Source: VAZQ01 sp963712565
GTDB lineage: Bacteria; Pseudomonadota; Alphaproteobacteria; Rhizobiales; Xanthobacteraceae
Assembly: GCA_963712565.1 (NCBI GenBank)
Contig: CAVQIP010000052.1
Span: forward strand, 1-64,000
Direction: 5' to 3'
DNA length: 64,000 bases
The stretch's first letter is position 1. Each line of letters begins with the position of its first letter. This document shows positions 25,358-34,242 of the stretch, one piece after another. The translations under genes were made by a program, and so were the position numbers. Under the pieces are notes generated by a model. It had not been told where the DNA came from and did not search any database. It saw only the letters and a list, made by a program, of their open reading frames with translations.

Positions 25358-25906
25358 GTGACCGTGACCACCCTGCTATCGTCGCAAACCTTCGCTCCAG
25401 GTGATCGCGAAAGGACGACCGCGTGGCGCGGACGGCTCCTGCGCATTCACATCGCGCCTGCGGCATCCCGCAAAATGGAGGAGTTGGAAGAGGCCAATCT
25501 GGTCGCGGGCCGCGGCATCGAGGGCGACCGTTACTTTTTTGGAACCGGTACCTATTCGCCAAAACCCGATGCGCGCGAAGTCACGCTGTTCGAAATCGAG
25601 GTGCTGGAGGCGCTGGCCCGCAACGATCCTCCGCTGCAGGCCGGCCCGATCAGGATCGAGCCTGGCGATCATCGGCGCAACCTGACGGTACGCGGCGTGC
25701 CCCTCAACAGCCTGGTCGGCAGGCGATTTCGCGTCGGCGCGACCGTGCTCACCGGCGGACGGCTGAACTTTCCCTGCAAATATCTGGAAAAGCTGTTGGG
25801 CCTACCGGTCTATTTGCCGCTCTACAACCGCTCCGGGCTCAATTGCCGCATCGAGCAGGGCGGCACCATCCACCGCGGGGACGTCATCGAGCCGCTCGAC
25901 GAGTAG
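25358..25906 (+). CDS. MOSC domain-containing protein
   Basis: MOSC (MOCO sulfurase C-terminal) domain protein of 182 residues. Visible: RIHIAPAASRKMEELEEANLVAGRGIEGDRYFFGTGTYSPKP (family N-terminal strand with GIEGDRYF), REVTLFEIEVLEAL, RRNLTVRGVPLNSLVGRRFRVG, and the conserved cysteine in NFPCKYLEKL. MOSC proteins handle sulfur or molybdenum-cofactor ligands. It converges on the molybdenum hydroxylase operon that ends at 25938, which makes a role in molybdenum-enzyme maturation attractive (inference). The GTG start is chosen for its position; a later GTG is possible. Confidence 0.9.
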   Translation: MTVTTLLSSQTFAPGDRERTTAWRGRLLRIHIAPAASRKMEELEEANLVAGRGIEGDRYFFGTGTYSPKPDAREVTLFEIEVLEALARNDPPLQAGPIRIEPGDHRRNLTVRGVPLNSLVGRRFRVGATVLTGGRLNFPCKYLEKLLGLPVYLPLYNRSGLNCRIEQGGTIHRGDVIEPLDE

Positions 25907-25937
25907 GCGCCGCGCCGCAACCGCTCGCGCCGCGGCA

Positions 25938-26426
25938 TCAAGCGGGCGACGGCGCCCGGCGCTTGCGCGCCGCGATCTTGACGGCGTTGACGATCTCCGG
26001 ATAGGCGGCGCAACGGCAGAGATTGCCCGAGAGATAGTGCCGGATCTGGTCGTCGTCCGGATCGGGATGGGCATCGAGCAGCTGCGTCGCCATCAGCACG
26101 AAGCCCGGCGTGCAGTATCCGCATTGGAAAGCGCCGGCCTCGATGAAGGCCTCCTGCACCGGGCTGAGGCCGTTGGTTTGCCGATCGGCAAGGGCCTCGA
26201 CCGTGGTCACCTCGGCGCCGTCGACGAAGGCGGCGAGGTAGAGGCAGCCGGAGACGGCGGTGCCGTTCACCAGCACCGTGCAGCAGCCGCACATGCCCTG
26301 GCCGCAGCTCTCGCGCGCGCCCATCAGATTGAATTCGCGCTGCAGGACCTCGACCAGATTGTGGTGCGGCGCGATCGTGGCGGCGACCTTGTCGCCGTTG
26401 AGGATGAAGCTGATGGTGCGCGTCAT
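25938..26426 (-). CDS. Molybdenum hydroxylase, 2Fe-2S subunit (CoxS/XDH small subunit type)
   Basis: 162-residue small subunit with two 2Fe-2S clusters. The plant-type cluster ligands are in ESCGQGMCGCC and the downstream SGC; the second cluster ligands are in FQCGYCTPG and GNLCRCAAYPEI. It transfers electrons from the molybdopterin subunit to the FAD subunit. The start ATG 26426 overlaps the stop of the large-subunit gene by four bases. It is the last gene of the SRPBCC-FAD-Mo-FeS operon. Confidence 0.95.
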   Translation of the reverse strand: MTRTISFILNGDKVAATIAPHHNLVEVLQREFNLMGARESCGQGMCGCCTVLVNGTAVSGCLYLAAFVDGAEVTTVEALADRQTNGLSPVQEAFIEAGAFQCGYCTPGFVLMATQLLDAHPDPDDDQIRHYLSGNLCRCAAYPEIVNAVKIAARKRRAPSPA

Positions 26427-28738
26427 CCCTCGTCCCCGAGCGGTTTGTCCGCCTTGACGCGCAGCGCGCGGAACACGGCCTCGGCATTGAGCGGAAGTTC
26501 GGTGAGCCGCACCCCGCAGGCGTCCTCGATGGCGTTGGCGATGGCCGGCGACACGCAGAAAGTGGCGGTCTCGCCCACCCCCTTGGCGCCGAACGGACCG
26601 TTGGATTGACGGGTGCCGACCGGCTCGTTCTCCATCACCGCCGGCACGTCGAGAATGCCGGGGATCTTGTAGTCGGCGAGCGAAGCATTGGTGACCTGTC
26701 CGCCGTCGATGTGCATCTTCTCGAACATGGTGAAGCCGAGCTGCATCAGTGATCCGCCGGAAATCTGCGTCTCGACGATTTTCGGGTTCACCGGCCGGCC
26801 GCAATCGACCACGTTGATCAACCGCAGGATTCTGACGTGGCCGGTCTCGGTATCGACCTCGACCTCCGCGCCCGCGGCCGCGCACATCCAGAACGGCGTG
26901 ACGTTGGGCGTGAGCCCGGTCGCCGGATCGGGCGGGATGTAGTCGGGCTTGTAGATGCCGGTGCCGACGATGTTGCCGGCCTGCATGCCGTATTTCTTCT
27001 TGAACAGCTCGGGCAGCGGAATGTTGCTGCCCTCGGGCTCGCCGACCTCGCGCGCCATCGCCTTGATCTTGTCGCGCGCCTCCTCGGCCGCGAGCCGCAC
27101 CGCGTGGCCCATGTGAAACAGCGAGCGCGAGCCGAGCGTGCCCATGTCGTAGGGCGTGACATCGGTGTCGCGCGGGACGATCCGCACACTCTCGGCCGGG
27201 ATGTCGAGCACCTCGCCGACGATCTGCGCCATCGCGGTGTCGGAGCCCTGGCCCATGTCGACCGTGCCGCAATAGAGCGTGGTGCTGCCGTCGCCGGCGA
27301 TGTTGACGTTGGCGACCGAGGTGGTGGGCGAGATCACTGCCTTGATCGCCATGGCGACGCCGCGGCCGCGGCGCAGCGTGCCGCCGCCGCGTGCGAAGGG
27401 CTTGCCCCAGTCGAGCCGCTCGGCCACGCGCTCGAGGGCGCGCTCGTGCTCGGCACCCTCCAAAATCTGGCCGGTGGCGTGGGGCCGGCCTTCGCGCAAG
27501 ACATTCTTGCGGCGGAATTCGACCGGATCGAGCTTGAGGGCGCGCGCGATCATGTCGGTATGGCTCTCGTAGGCCCATACCAGCTGCGGGATGCCGAAGC
27601 CGCGCAGCGCCCCGGCCGGCGGCAGATTGGTGTAGAGCGCGTAGGAGTCGATCCAGACATTGTCGATGTCGTAGGGTCCCGACGCGGTGAAGCCCGATTT
27701 CTGCGTCACGCGCGGGCCGACATCGGCATAGGCGCCGCCGTTCCAATACACCTCGCATTTGCGTGCGGTGATGCGGCCGTTCGCATCGAGGCCGGTCTTG
27801 ATGTGGAACGTGCAGGGATGCTTGGTGATGGTGTAGAACTGCTCCTCCATCGTGAGCGCGACCTTGACCGGGCGCCGCACGATCATGGAGAGCGCGGTCA
27901 CCAGCGCCTCGAGCTTGATGTAGAGCTTGCCGCCGAAGCCGCCGCCGAGATAGGGCACCTTGATGCGCACGCGGTTCTCCGGCCAGCCGAGCAGGCGCGC
28001 GATCTCGGTGCGCACGAACGATGGACCCTGGGCGCCGCTGTAGATCGTGAGCCCGGACTCCTTCCAATCGCCGATCGACGCATAGGGCTCGAGCGCGAGA
28101 TGGAGCACCTTCTGGGTGCGGAAGGTGTGCTCGAACACGTGCGCGGCGTCGGCGAAGGCCTTGTCGACGTCGCCGCGCCGGAGCTTGAAGTCGAGCGCGA
28201 TATTGGTGCCCTTGCGGCCCTTGAGATGCTTGAGGTCGGCGAAGGTGCCGGCGGGCTTGAGCTCCGCGTGCACCACAATCTTGTTGTCGGCGGCCTCGAT
28301 CTCGTCGAACACCGCCGGCAGCTCCTCGTACTCGGCGACGATGAGCTGTGCCGCCTCCTCGGCGACGTGCGGATCGGCGGCGAGCACGACCGCGACCGGC
28401 TCGCCGACGTAATGCACCTTGTCGATCGCCAGGATCGGCTGGTCGTGGAACGCCGGCCCGTAATAGGGCTCGGGGATGACCTTGCGCACGTCTTGCGAGG
28501 TGACGACGCGATGGACGCCGGGCACCTGCATCGCTGCGCTCACGTCGATCGACTTGATGCGGCCGTGCGCGACCGTGCTGCGGAAGATCTTTCCGTGCAG
28601 CATGCCCGGGAGCCGCATGGTGTGGGTATATTCGGCGCGTCCGGTGACCTTCTCGCGCGCCTCGAGCCGCGGCAGCGAGCGCCCGACTTGCGCGCCGACT
28701 CGAGCGCCGATTTGTCCTTGCGTCGTGGTGGCTGCCAT
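26423..28738 (-). CDS. Molybdenum hydroxylase, molybdopterin-binding large subunit (xanthine dehydrogenase family)
   Basis: 771-residue catalytic subunit. Visible: N-terminal aldehyde oxidase/xanthine dehydrogenase a/b hammerhead (KVTGRAEYTHTMRLPGMLHGKI), the GGGFGGKLYIKLEALV cofactor loop, the active-site region NLPPAGALRGFGIPQLVWAYES, the VDMGQGSDTAMAQI loop, and the C-terminal glutamate region GAKGVGETATF, whose Glu is the expected catalytic base. The CO dehydrogenase signature (AYxCSFR) is not seen; the active-site loop reads GALRGFG, so this is an N-heterocycle, aldehyde or aromatic CoA-ester hydroxylase rather than a CO oxidiser. One-base TGATG overlap with the FAD-subunit stop. Confidence 0.95.
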   Translation of the reverse strand: MAATTTQGQIGARVGAQVGRSLPRLEAREKVTGRAEYTHTMRLPGMLHGKIFRSTVAHGRIKSIDVSAAMQVPGVHRVVTSQDVRKVIPEPYYGPAFHDQPILAIDKVHYVGEPVAVVLAADPHVAEEAAQLIVAEYEELPAVFDEIEAADNKIVVHAELKPAGTFADLKHLKGRKGTNIALDFKLRRGDVDKAFADAAHVFEHTFRTQKVLHLALEPYASIGDWKESGLTIYSGAQGPSFVRTEIARLLGWPENRVRIKVPYLGGGFGGKLYIKLEALVTALSMIVRRPVKVALTMEEQFYTITKHPCTFHIKTGLDANGRITARKCEVYWNGGAYADVGPRVTQKSGFTASGPYDIDNVWIDSYALYTNLPPAGALRGFGIPQLVWAYESHTDMIARALKLDPVEFRRKNVLREGRPHATGQILEGAEHERALERVAERLDWGKPFARGGGTLRRGRGVAMAIKAVISPTTSVANVNIAGDGSTTLYCGTVDMGQGSDTAMAQIVGEVLDIPAESVRIVPRDTDVTPYDMGTLGSRSLFHMGHAVRLAAEEARDKIKAMAREVGEPEGSNIPLPELFKKKYGMQAGNIVGTGIYKPDYIPPDPATGLTPNVTPFWMCAAAGAEVEVDTETGHVRILRLINVVDCGRPVNPKIVETQISGGSLMQLGFTMFEKMHIDGGQVTNASLADYKIPGILDVPAVMENEPVGTRQSNGPFGAKGVGETATFCVSPAIANAIEDACGVRLTELPLNAEAVFRALRVKADKPLGDEG

Positions 28739-29625
28739 CAGTGGGCGGCTCCCTTGCCGGCGAGAGCGGGTTCCTCGAGCGCGCGGCGCACGGCGCGCGC
28801 GACATAGACGCGAACGAGCTCGCGCTTGTAGGCGGCCGAGCCGCGCACGTCCGAGATGCACTCGACTTCGGCGGCGGCGGCATCGCCGGCGCGCGCCAGG
28901 ATCTTGTCGTCGACGGTTGCCCCGGCGAGCTCCTTTTCCGCGGCTGCGATACGGGTTGCCTTCTCGGTCGCGGCGCTGACGACGACGCGCGCGGACTTGA
29001 CTGCCCGGGCTTCCGCCTCGAGCGCGACCGCGACGCCGAGCGCGGGCCAGTCCTCGGCCGACCCGGTGGTGACCTTGAGATAGGCCGCGCGCGCTGTGCC
29101 TTGCGCCGGGATGCGGAGCTCGGCGATCAATTCGTTCTTTGCCAGCACCGTCTCGAAGTAACCGGCGAACAGGTTCTCGACCGCGATCGTGCGCTCGCCT
29201 TTCGGCCCGATGACCGCGACCTCGGCGCCGAGCGCGATGAGCACGGGCGGCAGATCCATATGCGGGTCGCCGTGCGCGAGATTGCCGCCGACCGTGGCGA
29301 CGTTGCGCACGCGGATATTGGAGAGCCGCCGCATGGCGCGCGGGATGACCGGGGCGGCGCGCGCTACCTCGACCGAGCGCTCGACCGCCGCGAGCGGGGT
29401 CATCGCGCCGATGGCAAGCGCGCCGTCGGCCCCCGCTGCGATGCGCGCATACCGCTCGCCCAGCTTGCGCAGGCTCACCAGCCGCCTCGGCCGGAACACG
29501 CCGGCCTTCATCATCAGCATCAGCGCGGTGCCGCCCGCGATCGGCCGCACGCTGGCGTCGTCGGGGTCGAGCAGGGCGATCGCTTCGGGCAGCGACGTAG
29601 GCTCGTGCAGTTCGAACGGCGTCAT
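28738..29625 (-). CDS. Molybdenum hydroxylase, FAD-binding subunit (CoxM type)
   Basis: 295-residue FAD-binding subunit of the PCMH/CO_deh_flav_C architecture. Flavin-binding motifs: PIAGGTALMLMMK and ATVGGNLAHGDPHMDLPPVLIALGAEV. It passes electrons from the 2Fe-2S subunit to the terminal acceptor. The gene overlaps the SRPBCC gene upstream by four bases and the large-subunit gene downstream by one, so the operon is tightly coupled. Confidence 0.95.
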   Translation of the reverse strand: MTPFELHEPTSLPEAIALLDPDDASVRPIAGGTALMLMMKAGVFRPRRLVSLRKLGERYARIAAGADGALAIGAMTPLAAVERSVEVARAAPVIPRAMRRLSNIRVRNVATVGGNLAHGDPHMDLPPVLIALGAEVAVIGPKGERTIAVENLFAGYFETVLAKNELIAELRIPAQGTARAAYLKVTTGSAEDWPALGVAVALEAEARAVKSARVVVSAATEKATRIAAAEKELAGATVDDKILARAGDAAAAEVECISDVRGSAAYKRELVRVYVARAVRRALEEPALAGKGAAH

Positions 29626-30092
29626 GTGGCGATCTCGGACGCGGATTTCGAACCGGCAAACGCCGCGCGCATGCGCTCGGCGAAGGCCCGCTCCATCTCC
29701 TTGGCCTTGGCACGCAGCACCGGCTGGCCGAGGCTGCCGAGCTTGCCGGTCAGCGCCGCGTCGATCTCGTAACTCACCTTGGTCCCCCCGTTGTCCTGCG
29801 CGAGCCGGGTCAACGAACGCGCGCTCAGCCGCCCGACGATGCCGAGCGGCGTGCCTTCGATCTTGGCCTCGATCTCGCGCGGCGGATCGGCTCGCACCAC
29901 CTCGACCGCGACGTTGAACTTGAACTTGAGGTACGCGACCTTCGTTTCCAAGACTGCGGTGTAGTGATCCGGATCGATCTCGCTCAGATCCTGCACGCCC
30001 TCGACGCAGGACGCGAAGAAGCGCGCGTCGCGCACTTTCGCGAACACCGCTTCGGGCGGGGCGTCGATCGAGATGTCGCCGGTGAACTTCAT
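29622..30092 (-). CDS. SRPBCC family protein (CoxG-like)
   Basis: 156-residue START/Bet v1-fold protein of the CoxG type (MKFTGDISIDAPPEAVFAKVRDARFFASCVEGVQDL, then KVAYLKFKFNVAVEV). CoxG proteins accompany molybdenum hydroxylases; work on CO dehydrogenase relatives links them to membrane anchoring or quinone delivery. It is the first gene of the four-gene operon, and the 362 bases upstream should contain the promoter, although no clear hexamers are seen. Confidence 0.9.
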   Translation of the reverse strand: MKFTGDISIDAPPEAVFAKVRDARFFASCVEGVQDLSEIDPDHYTAVLETKVAYLKFKFNVAVEVVRADPPREIEAKIEGTPLGIVGRLSARSLTRLAQDNGGTKVSYEIDAALTGKLGSLGQPVLRAKAKEMERAFAERMRAAFAGSKSASEIAT

Positions 30093-30454
30093 CGTCTGGT
30101 CTTGCCCGCCGGCCGCGCAAGCGGGCCTGTCGTCGGGTCTGGCGAACTTGCTTGCACGCGAACGACGAGCTCCGGCAGAGCGGCCCGGGAGGGGAACGAC
30201 GACGACGTGCCGGGGGCCGCGGCCGGAATAGTCGCGCATAGATCGCACGAGGTCAAAAGCCGGAGCGACCGCAGTCAAGGCCGCTGGACGCCGCAACTCG
30301 GTGCCGGGATGACCGACCCCGCGGCGTCGCATTTCCCGGGGCGAGAGGTACTAAATTACCCACCGGCAGCGAAGTTCCAGGAACCCGATGACGCGGTTCG
30401 GCGTTAATGGCGGGCTCGATCGACGATCAGCAGTCAAACGCCGGGGGTTGTGTC
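30093..30454. other. Divergent intergenic region with no recognised gene
   Basis: Between the molybdenum hydroxylase operon (minus) and the small membrane peptide (plus). Both strands were read. Short open frames exist but lack family-like sequence and ribosome sites. It is GC-rich except for ACTAAATTACC near 30350. No convincing promoter hexamers or known riboswitch were found. Confidence 0.5.
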
Positions 30455-30556
30455 ATGTGGATCTCGCTTTTTGCGTTCGTGTTCGCGGCGGCTGTGGGTC
30501 TGAGCGTCGCGGCAACCCTGATGCAGCCGGCGGGGCAGCGGACGCTCGGCCGGTAG
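30455..30556 (+). CDS. Small single-helix membrane peptide, 33 residues
   Basis: ATG 30455 to TAG 30556 encodes a 33-residue peptide that is mostly one hydrophobic helix (MWISLFAFVFAAAVGLSVAA) ending in a basic tail (GQRTLGR). GGGGG lies about eight bases upstream. A strong intrinsic terminator follows 28 bases after the stop, which supports a short transcribed unit. Function unknown. It has the form of the small membrane proteins often missed by annotation. No conservation could be tested here. Confidence 0.5.
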   Translation: MWISLFAFVFAAAVGLSVAATLMQPAGQRTLGR

Positions 30557-30584
30557 CTAAGACGACGCCGCGGGGCGTGATAAC

Positions 30585-30611
30585 CGGGCGGCTCCCCGGC
30601 CGCCCGCTTTT
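30585..30611 (+). terminator. Rho-independent terminator after the 33-residue peptide
   Basis: A perfect 8-bp stem CGGGCGGC/GCCGCCCG with a six-base loop (TCCCCG) is followed by C and TTTT. This is the clearest intrinsic terminator in the window and lies between the small peptide and the acyltransferase gene. Confidence 0.75.
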
Positions 30612-30798
30612 GTTTACGGACGGCTCCCTTCCGCCATCGGGTACGCCGCCCACCGCGCGGTTTCGGGCGTTCGTGCCCGATCGCGGCTGATTGTCCTTTC
30701 GCCCGAATTATCGTCTTTAGGCTGCCGGCTTGGCTATCGGCACCGGCGGCTGTAAGCAGTTGTGCCGCAGGCGTCCGATCGAACCACCGGAAAAGGTC

Positions 30799-33700
30799 AT
30801 GTCCTCGTCCCTGCTCATGACTCGGCGCTTCGCGCCCCTGTTCTGGACTCAGTTCTTCTCCGCGTTCAGCGACAATTTTCTGAAGAACTCCCTGGTCTTT
30901 CTCGTCCTGTTCCATGTCGGGGGCTCGGACGCAGAAGCGCTGATCACGCTCGCCGCCGCGGTCTTCATCGCACCTTACTTCTTTCTCTCCGCCCTCGGGG
31001 GCCAGCTCGCCGATAAATTCGACAAAGCGGTGGTGGCGCGCTGGATCAAATTCTCCGAGATCGGCGCTGCATTCGTCGCGGTCCTCGCGTTCTATCTGCA
31101 TTCGCTCGACCCCGAGGCGCGCGCACCAATATTCCTGCTCTACGTCGCACTATTCCTCTACGGCGTGATCGCCTCGCTGTTCGGCCCGATCAAATACGGC
31201 ATCCTTCCCGACCATCTCGCCCGCTCCGAGTTGCCGACCGGCAACGCGCTGGTCGAGGGTGCGACCTTCATCGCCATCCTGCTCGGCACGATCGTCGGTG
31301 GCCTCGCCGCCAAGAACGGTGGCGACCCCGCGAGGTTCGCGGTGCTGATGATCTTGTTCTCGCTGATGTGCTGGGGTGCAAGCCTGCTCATCCCGCGCAC
31401 CGGACGGGCGGCGCCCGATCTCGTGGTGCAGAAGAACATCCTCGCTTCGACCAGCGGTTTGCTGAGATTTTTGCGCGAGGATCCCCGGCTGTTGTGGGGC
31501 GCAATCGTGACGAGCTGGTTCTGGCTCGTCGGCGCGGTCGCGCTCTCGCTGATGCCGCCGCTGGTGAAGAACGTGCTCGGCGGGGATGAAGAAGTCGTAA
31601 CCACGTGTCTCGCGATCTTCTCGATCTCGATCGCCGTCGGCTCCGGCCTAGCGGCCTGGCTCGCGGCCGGACGCATCATTCTGTTGCCGACCCTGATCGG
31701 CGCGGTCCTGCTCGGCGTGTTCGCGATCGACCTCGGTTGGTCGACCGCGGGCGTCGCGCCGATCCCCAATTTCTCAGGCTTCTGGGCGTTGTTCGGTTCG
31801 CTGCGCGGCATTCGCCTCGCGTTCGACCTCGCGGGGCTCGCGATCGCGGGCGGCCTGTTCATCGTCCCGGTATTCGCTGCGGTGCAGGCCTGGGCCGGCG
31901 CCGACCGCCGCGCGCGTGTCGTCGCCGCCGTCAACGTGCTCAACGCCGCGTTCATGGCGGGGAGTTCGGTGATCGTGGCGCTGCTGCAGACGGCCGGAAT
32001 GACGACGTCGCAGCTGTTTCTCCTGCTCGGTGCCACCAGCTTGCTGGTCGCGATCGCCATCGGCCGCACCATGCCGGCGAGCGCGCTCAGCGATGCGCTC
32101 TCGATCATCTATCGCACGCTGTTCCGGATCGAGGTGATAGGCATCGACAATCTCAACAATGCCGGCCCCAACCTCATCATCGCGCTCAACCATGTGAGCT
32201 TCCTCGACGCCGGGCTCGCGATGTCGCTGCGCAACCGCAAGCCGGTGTTCGCCATCGACATCGGCATTGCAAAGTTGTGGTGGGTGCGGCCGTTCGTGAA
32301 GCTGACCAATGCGATGCCGCTCGATCCGCTCAAGCCGATGGCGGTTCGCTCCCTGATCGAAGCGGTCAAGGCCGGCAACGCGCTGATCATCTTTCCGGAG
32401 GGACGCATCACCGTCACCGGCAGCCTGATGAAGGTCTATGACGGCGCCGCCATGATCGCGGACAAGGCCCACGCCGAGATCGTTCCCGTGCGCATCGAAG
32501 GGCTGGAACAGACGCCGTTCAGCCGCTTGTCGCCGACCCAGGTGCGCCGGCGCTGGTTCCCGAAGGTGAAGGTGACGATTCTGGAGCCGGTGAAGCTCAC
32601 CGTCGATCCCGAGCTCAAAGGACGCAAGCGCCGGCAAGCGGCCGGCGCGGCGCTCTACGCCATCATGTCCGACCTCGTTTTCCGCACCACCTCGACCGAC
32701 CGCACCGTGGTCGAAGCGGTGATGCAGGCCGCCGCCACGCACGGCCGCAACCGCGTCGCGGTGGAGGATCCCGTGACCGGCGCGCTCACCTACAAGCGCC
32801 TGCTCGTCGGCGCCGCCATCCTCGGCACCAAGCTCATGCCGCTGGCGGCAGCGGGGCGCGCCGTCGGCGTCATGCTGCCGAATGCCAACGGCGCCGTCGT
32901 TACGATCCTGGGCTTGATGACGGCGGGCCGCGTCCCGGCGATGATCAACTTCACCGCCGGCGCGGCGAATATCCTCGCCGCCTGCAAAGCCGCGCAGATC
33001 GACATCATCCTCTCTTCGCGCACCTTCATCGAGAAGGGCCGGCTCGGCAACCTGGTCGCCGCGATCGAGAAAGAGGTCAAGATCGTCTATCTCGAAGACG
33101 TCCGCGCCAGCGTGACCGTGGCCGACAAGATCCGCGGCCTCCTCAACGCCCGCAAGCCGCTGGTCGAGCGCAAGCCCGACGACTGGGCCGCCATCCTGTT
33201 CACGTCCGGCTCCGAAGGCGTGCCGAAGGGCGTGGTGCTGTCCCACCGCAACATGCTGGCCAACGCCGCGCAGGCCGCCGCGCGCATCGATTTCGGCCGC
33301 GAGGACAAGGTGTTCAACGTTCTGCCGGTATTCCACTCGTTCGGTCTCACCGTCGGCGTGGTGCTGCCGCTGGTCTTCGGAGTGCGCATCTATCTCTATC
33401 CGTCGCCGTTGCACTACCGCACCGTGGCGGAGCTGATCTACGCGGTGAACGCCACCATCATGTTCGGCACTGATACCTTCCTGGCGGGCTATGCGCGGGT
33501 GGCGCACCCCTACGACTTCCGCTCCCTGCGCTACATCCTGGCGGGTGCCGAGCCGGTCAAGGAGTCGACCCGCCGCACCTACATGGAGAAATTCGGGCTG
33601 CGCATCCTGGAAGGCTACGGCGTCACCGAGACCGCGCCCGCGCTCGCATTGAACACGCCGATGTTCAACAAGTTCGGCACCGTCGGGCGCGTGCTGCCGG

Positions 33701-34242
33701 GCATGGAGACGCGCCTGGAAAAGGTCGAAGGCGTCGAGGATGGCGGCCGGCTGTACGTACGCGGCCCCAATGTGATGCTCGGCTATCTCAAGGTCGCGGC
33801 CCCCGGCGTGCTGGAGCCGCCGGCCGAAGGCTGGCATGACACCGGCGATATCGTCAGCATCGACGAACAGGGTTTCCTCACCATCAAGGGACGCGCCCGG
33901 CGGTTCGCCAAGATCGGCGGTGAGATGATCTCGCTCGCCGCGGTCGAGGCGTTGGGGTCCGAGCTTTGGCCGAACGCCTCGTCGGGCGTCGTGGCCGTGC
34001 CCGATCTGCGCAAGGGCGAACGGCTCATTCTGCTGACGCAGCAAAAGGGCGCGACGCGGGCCGAGTTCCAGGCCTTCGCCAAGGCGAAGCACGCCTCCGA
34101 CCTGATGATTCCGTCCGAGGTCTGGGTGCTCGACAAGCTTCCCATGCTCGGGTCCGGCAAGGTCGACATGGTGGGTGCGGCGAAGCTGGTGCAGGAGCGC
34201 CTGGCCGCCAAGCCGGAAGCGATGGCGCGCGCAACCGGATGA
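30799..34242 (+). CDS. aas: Trifunctional MFS / phospholipid acyltransferase / acyl-ACP synthetase (Aas-LplT type)
   Basis: 1147 residues in three domains. (1) A major facilitator domain of about 410 residues (FSDNFLKNSLVFLVLF..., LplT-like lysophospholipid flippase). (2) A PlsC-type acyltransferase from about 430 to 640 with NHVSFLDA (H-x4-D) and FPEGRITVTGSLMKVYDG. (3) An AMP-forming ligase with ILFTSGSEGVPKGVVLSHRN and EGYGVTETAPALALN. Together these import 2-acyl lysophospholipid, activate fatty acid on ACP, and re-acylate the lipid in the inner membrane. E. coli has the transporter and Aas as two genes; here all three are fused. ATG 30799 follows GGAAAAGG. The stop overlaps the next gene by ATGA. 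Confidence 0.93.
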   Translation: MSSSLLMTRRFAPLFWTQFFSAFSDNFLKNSLVFLVLFHVGGSDAEALITLAAAVFIAPYFFLSALGGQLADKFDKAVVARWIKFSEIGAAFVAVLAFYLHSLDPEARAPIFLLYVALFLYGVIASLFGPIKYGILPDHLARSELPTGNALVEGATFIAILLGTIVGGLAAKNGGDPARFAVLMILFSLMCWGASLLIPRTGRAAPDLVVQKNILASTSGLLRFLREDPRLLWGAIVTSWFWLVGAVALSLMPPLVKNVLGGDEEVVTTCLAIFSISIAVGSGLAAWLAAGRIILLPTLIGAVLLGVFAIDLGWSTAGVAPIPNFSGFWALFGSLRGIRLAFDLAGLAIAGGLFIVPVFAAVQAWAGADRRARVVAAVNVLNAAFMAGSSVIVALLQTAGMTTSQLFLLLGATSLLVAIAIGRTMPASALSDALSIIYRTLFRIEVIGIDNLNNAGPNLIIALNHVSFLDAGLAMSLRNRKPVFAIDIGIAKLWWVRPFVKLTNAMPLDPLKPMAVRSLIEAVKAGNALIIFPEGRITVTGSLMKVYDGAAMIADKAHAEIVPVRIEGLEQTPFSRLSPTQVRRRWFPKVKVTILEPVKLTVDPELKGRKRRQAAGAALYAIMSDLVFRTTSTDRTVVEAVMQAAATHGRNRVAVEDPVTGALTYKRLLVGAAILGTKLMPLAAAGRAVGVMLPNANGAVVTILGLMTAGRVPAMINFTAGAANILAACKAAQIDIILSSRTFIEKGRLGNLVAAIEKEVKIVYLEDVRASVTVADKIRGLLNARKPLVERKPDDWAAILFTSGSEGVPKGVVLSHRNMLANAAQAAARIDFGREDKVFNVLPVFHSFGLTVGVVLPLVFGVRIYLYPSPLHYRTVAELIYAVNATIMFGTDTFLAGYARVAHPYDFRSLRYILAGAEPVKESTRRTYMEKFGLRILEGYGVTETAPALALNTPMFNKFGTVGRVLPGMETRLEKVEGVEDGGRLYVRGPNVMLGYLKVAAPGVLEPPAEGWHDTGDIVSIDEQGFLTIKGRARRFAKIGGEMISLAAVEALGSELWPNASSGVVAVPDLRKGERLILLTQQKGATRAEFQAFAKAKHASDLMIPSEVWVLDKLPMLGSGKVDMVGAAKLVQERLAAKPEAMARATG

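Noticed and set aside
26423..30092. Aerobic carbon monoxide dehydrogenase operon (coxG-coxM-coxL-coxS).
   Set aside because: Gene order fits, but the large-subunit active-site loop reads GALRGFG and lacks the CO dehydrogenase AYxCSFR signature. A general xanthine dehydrogenase-family name is safer.
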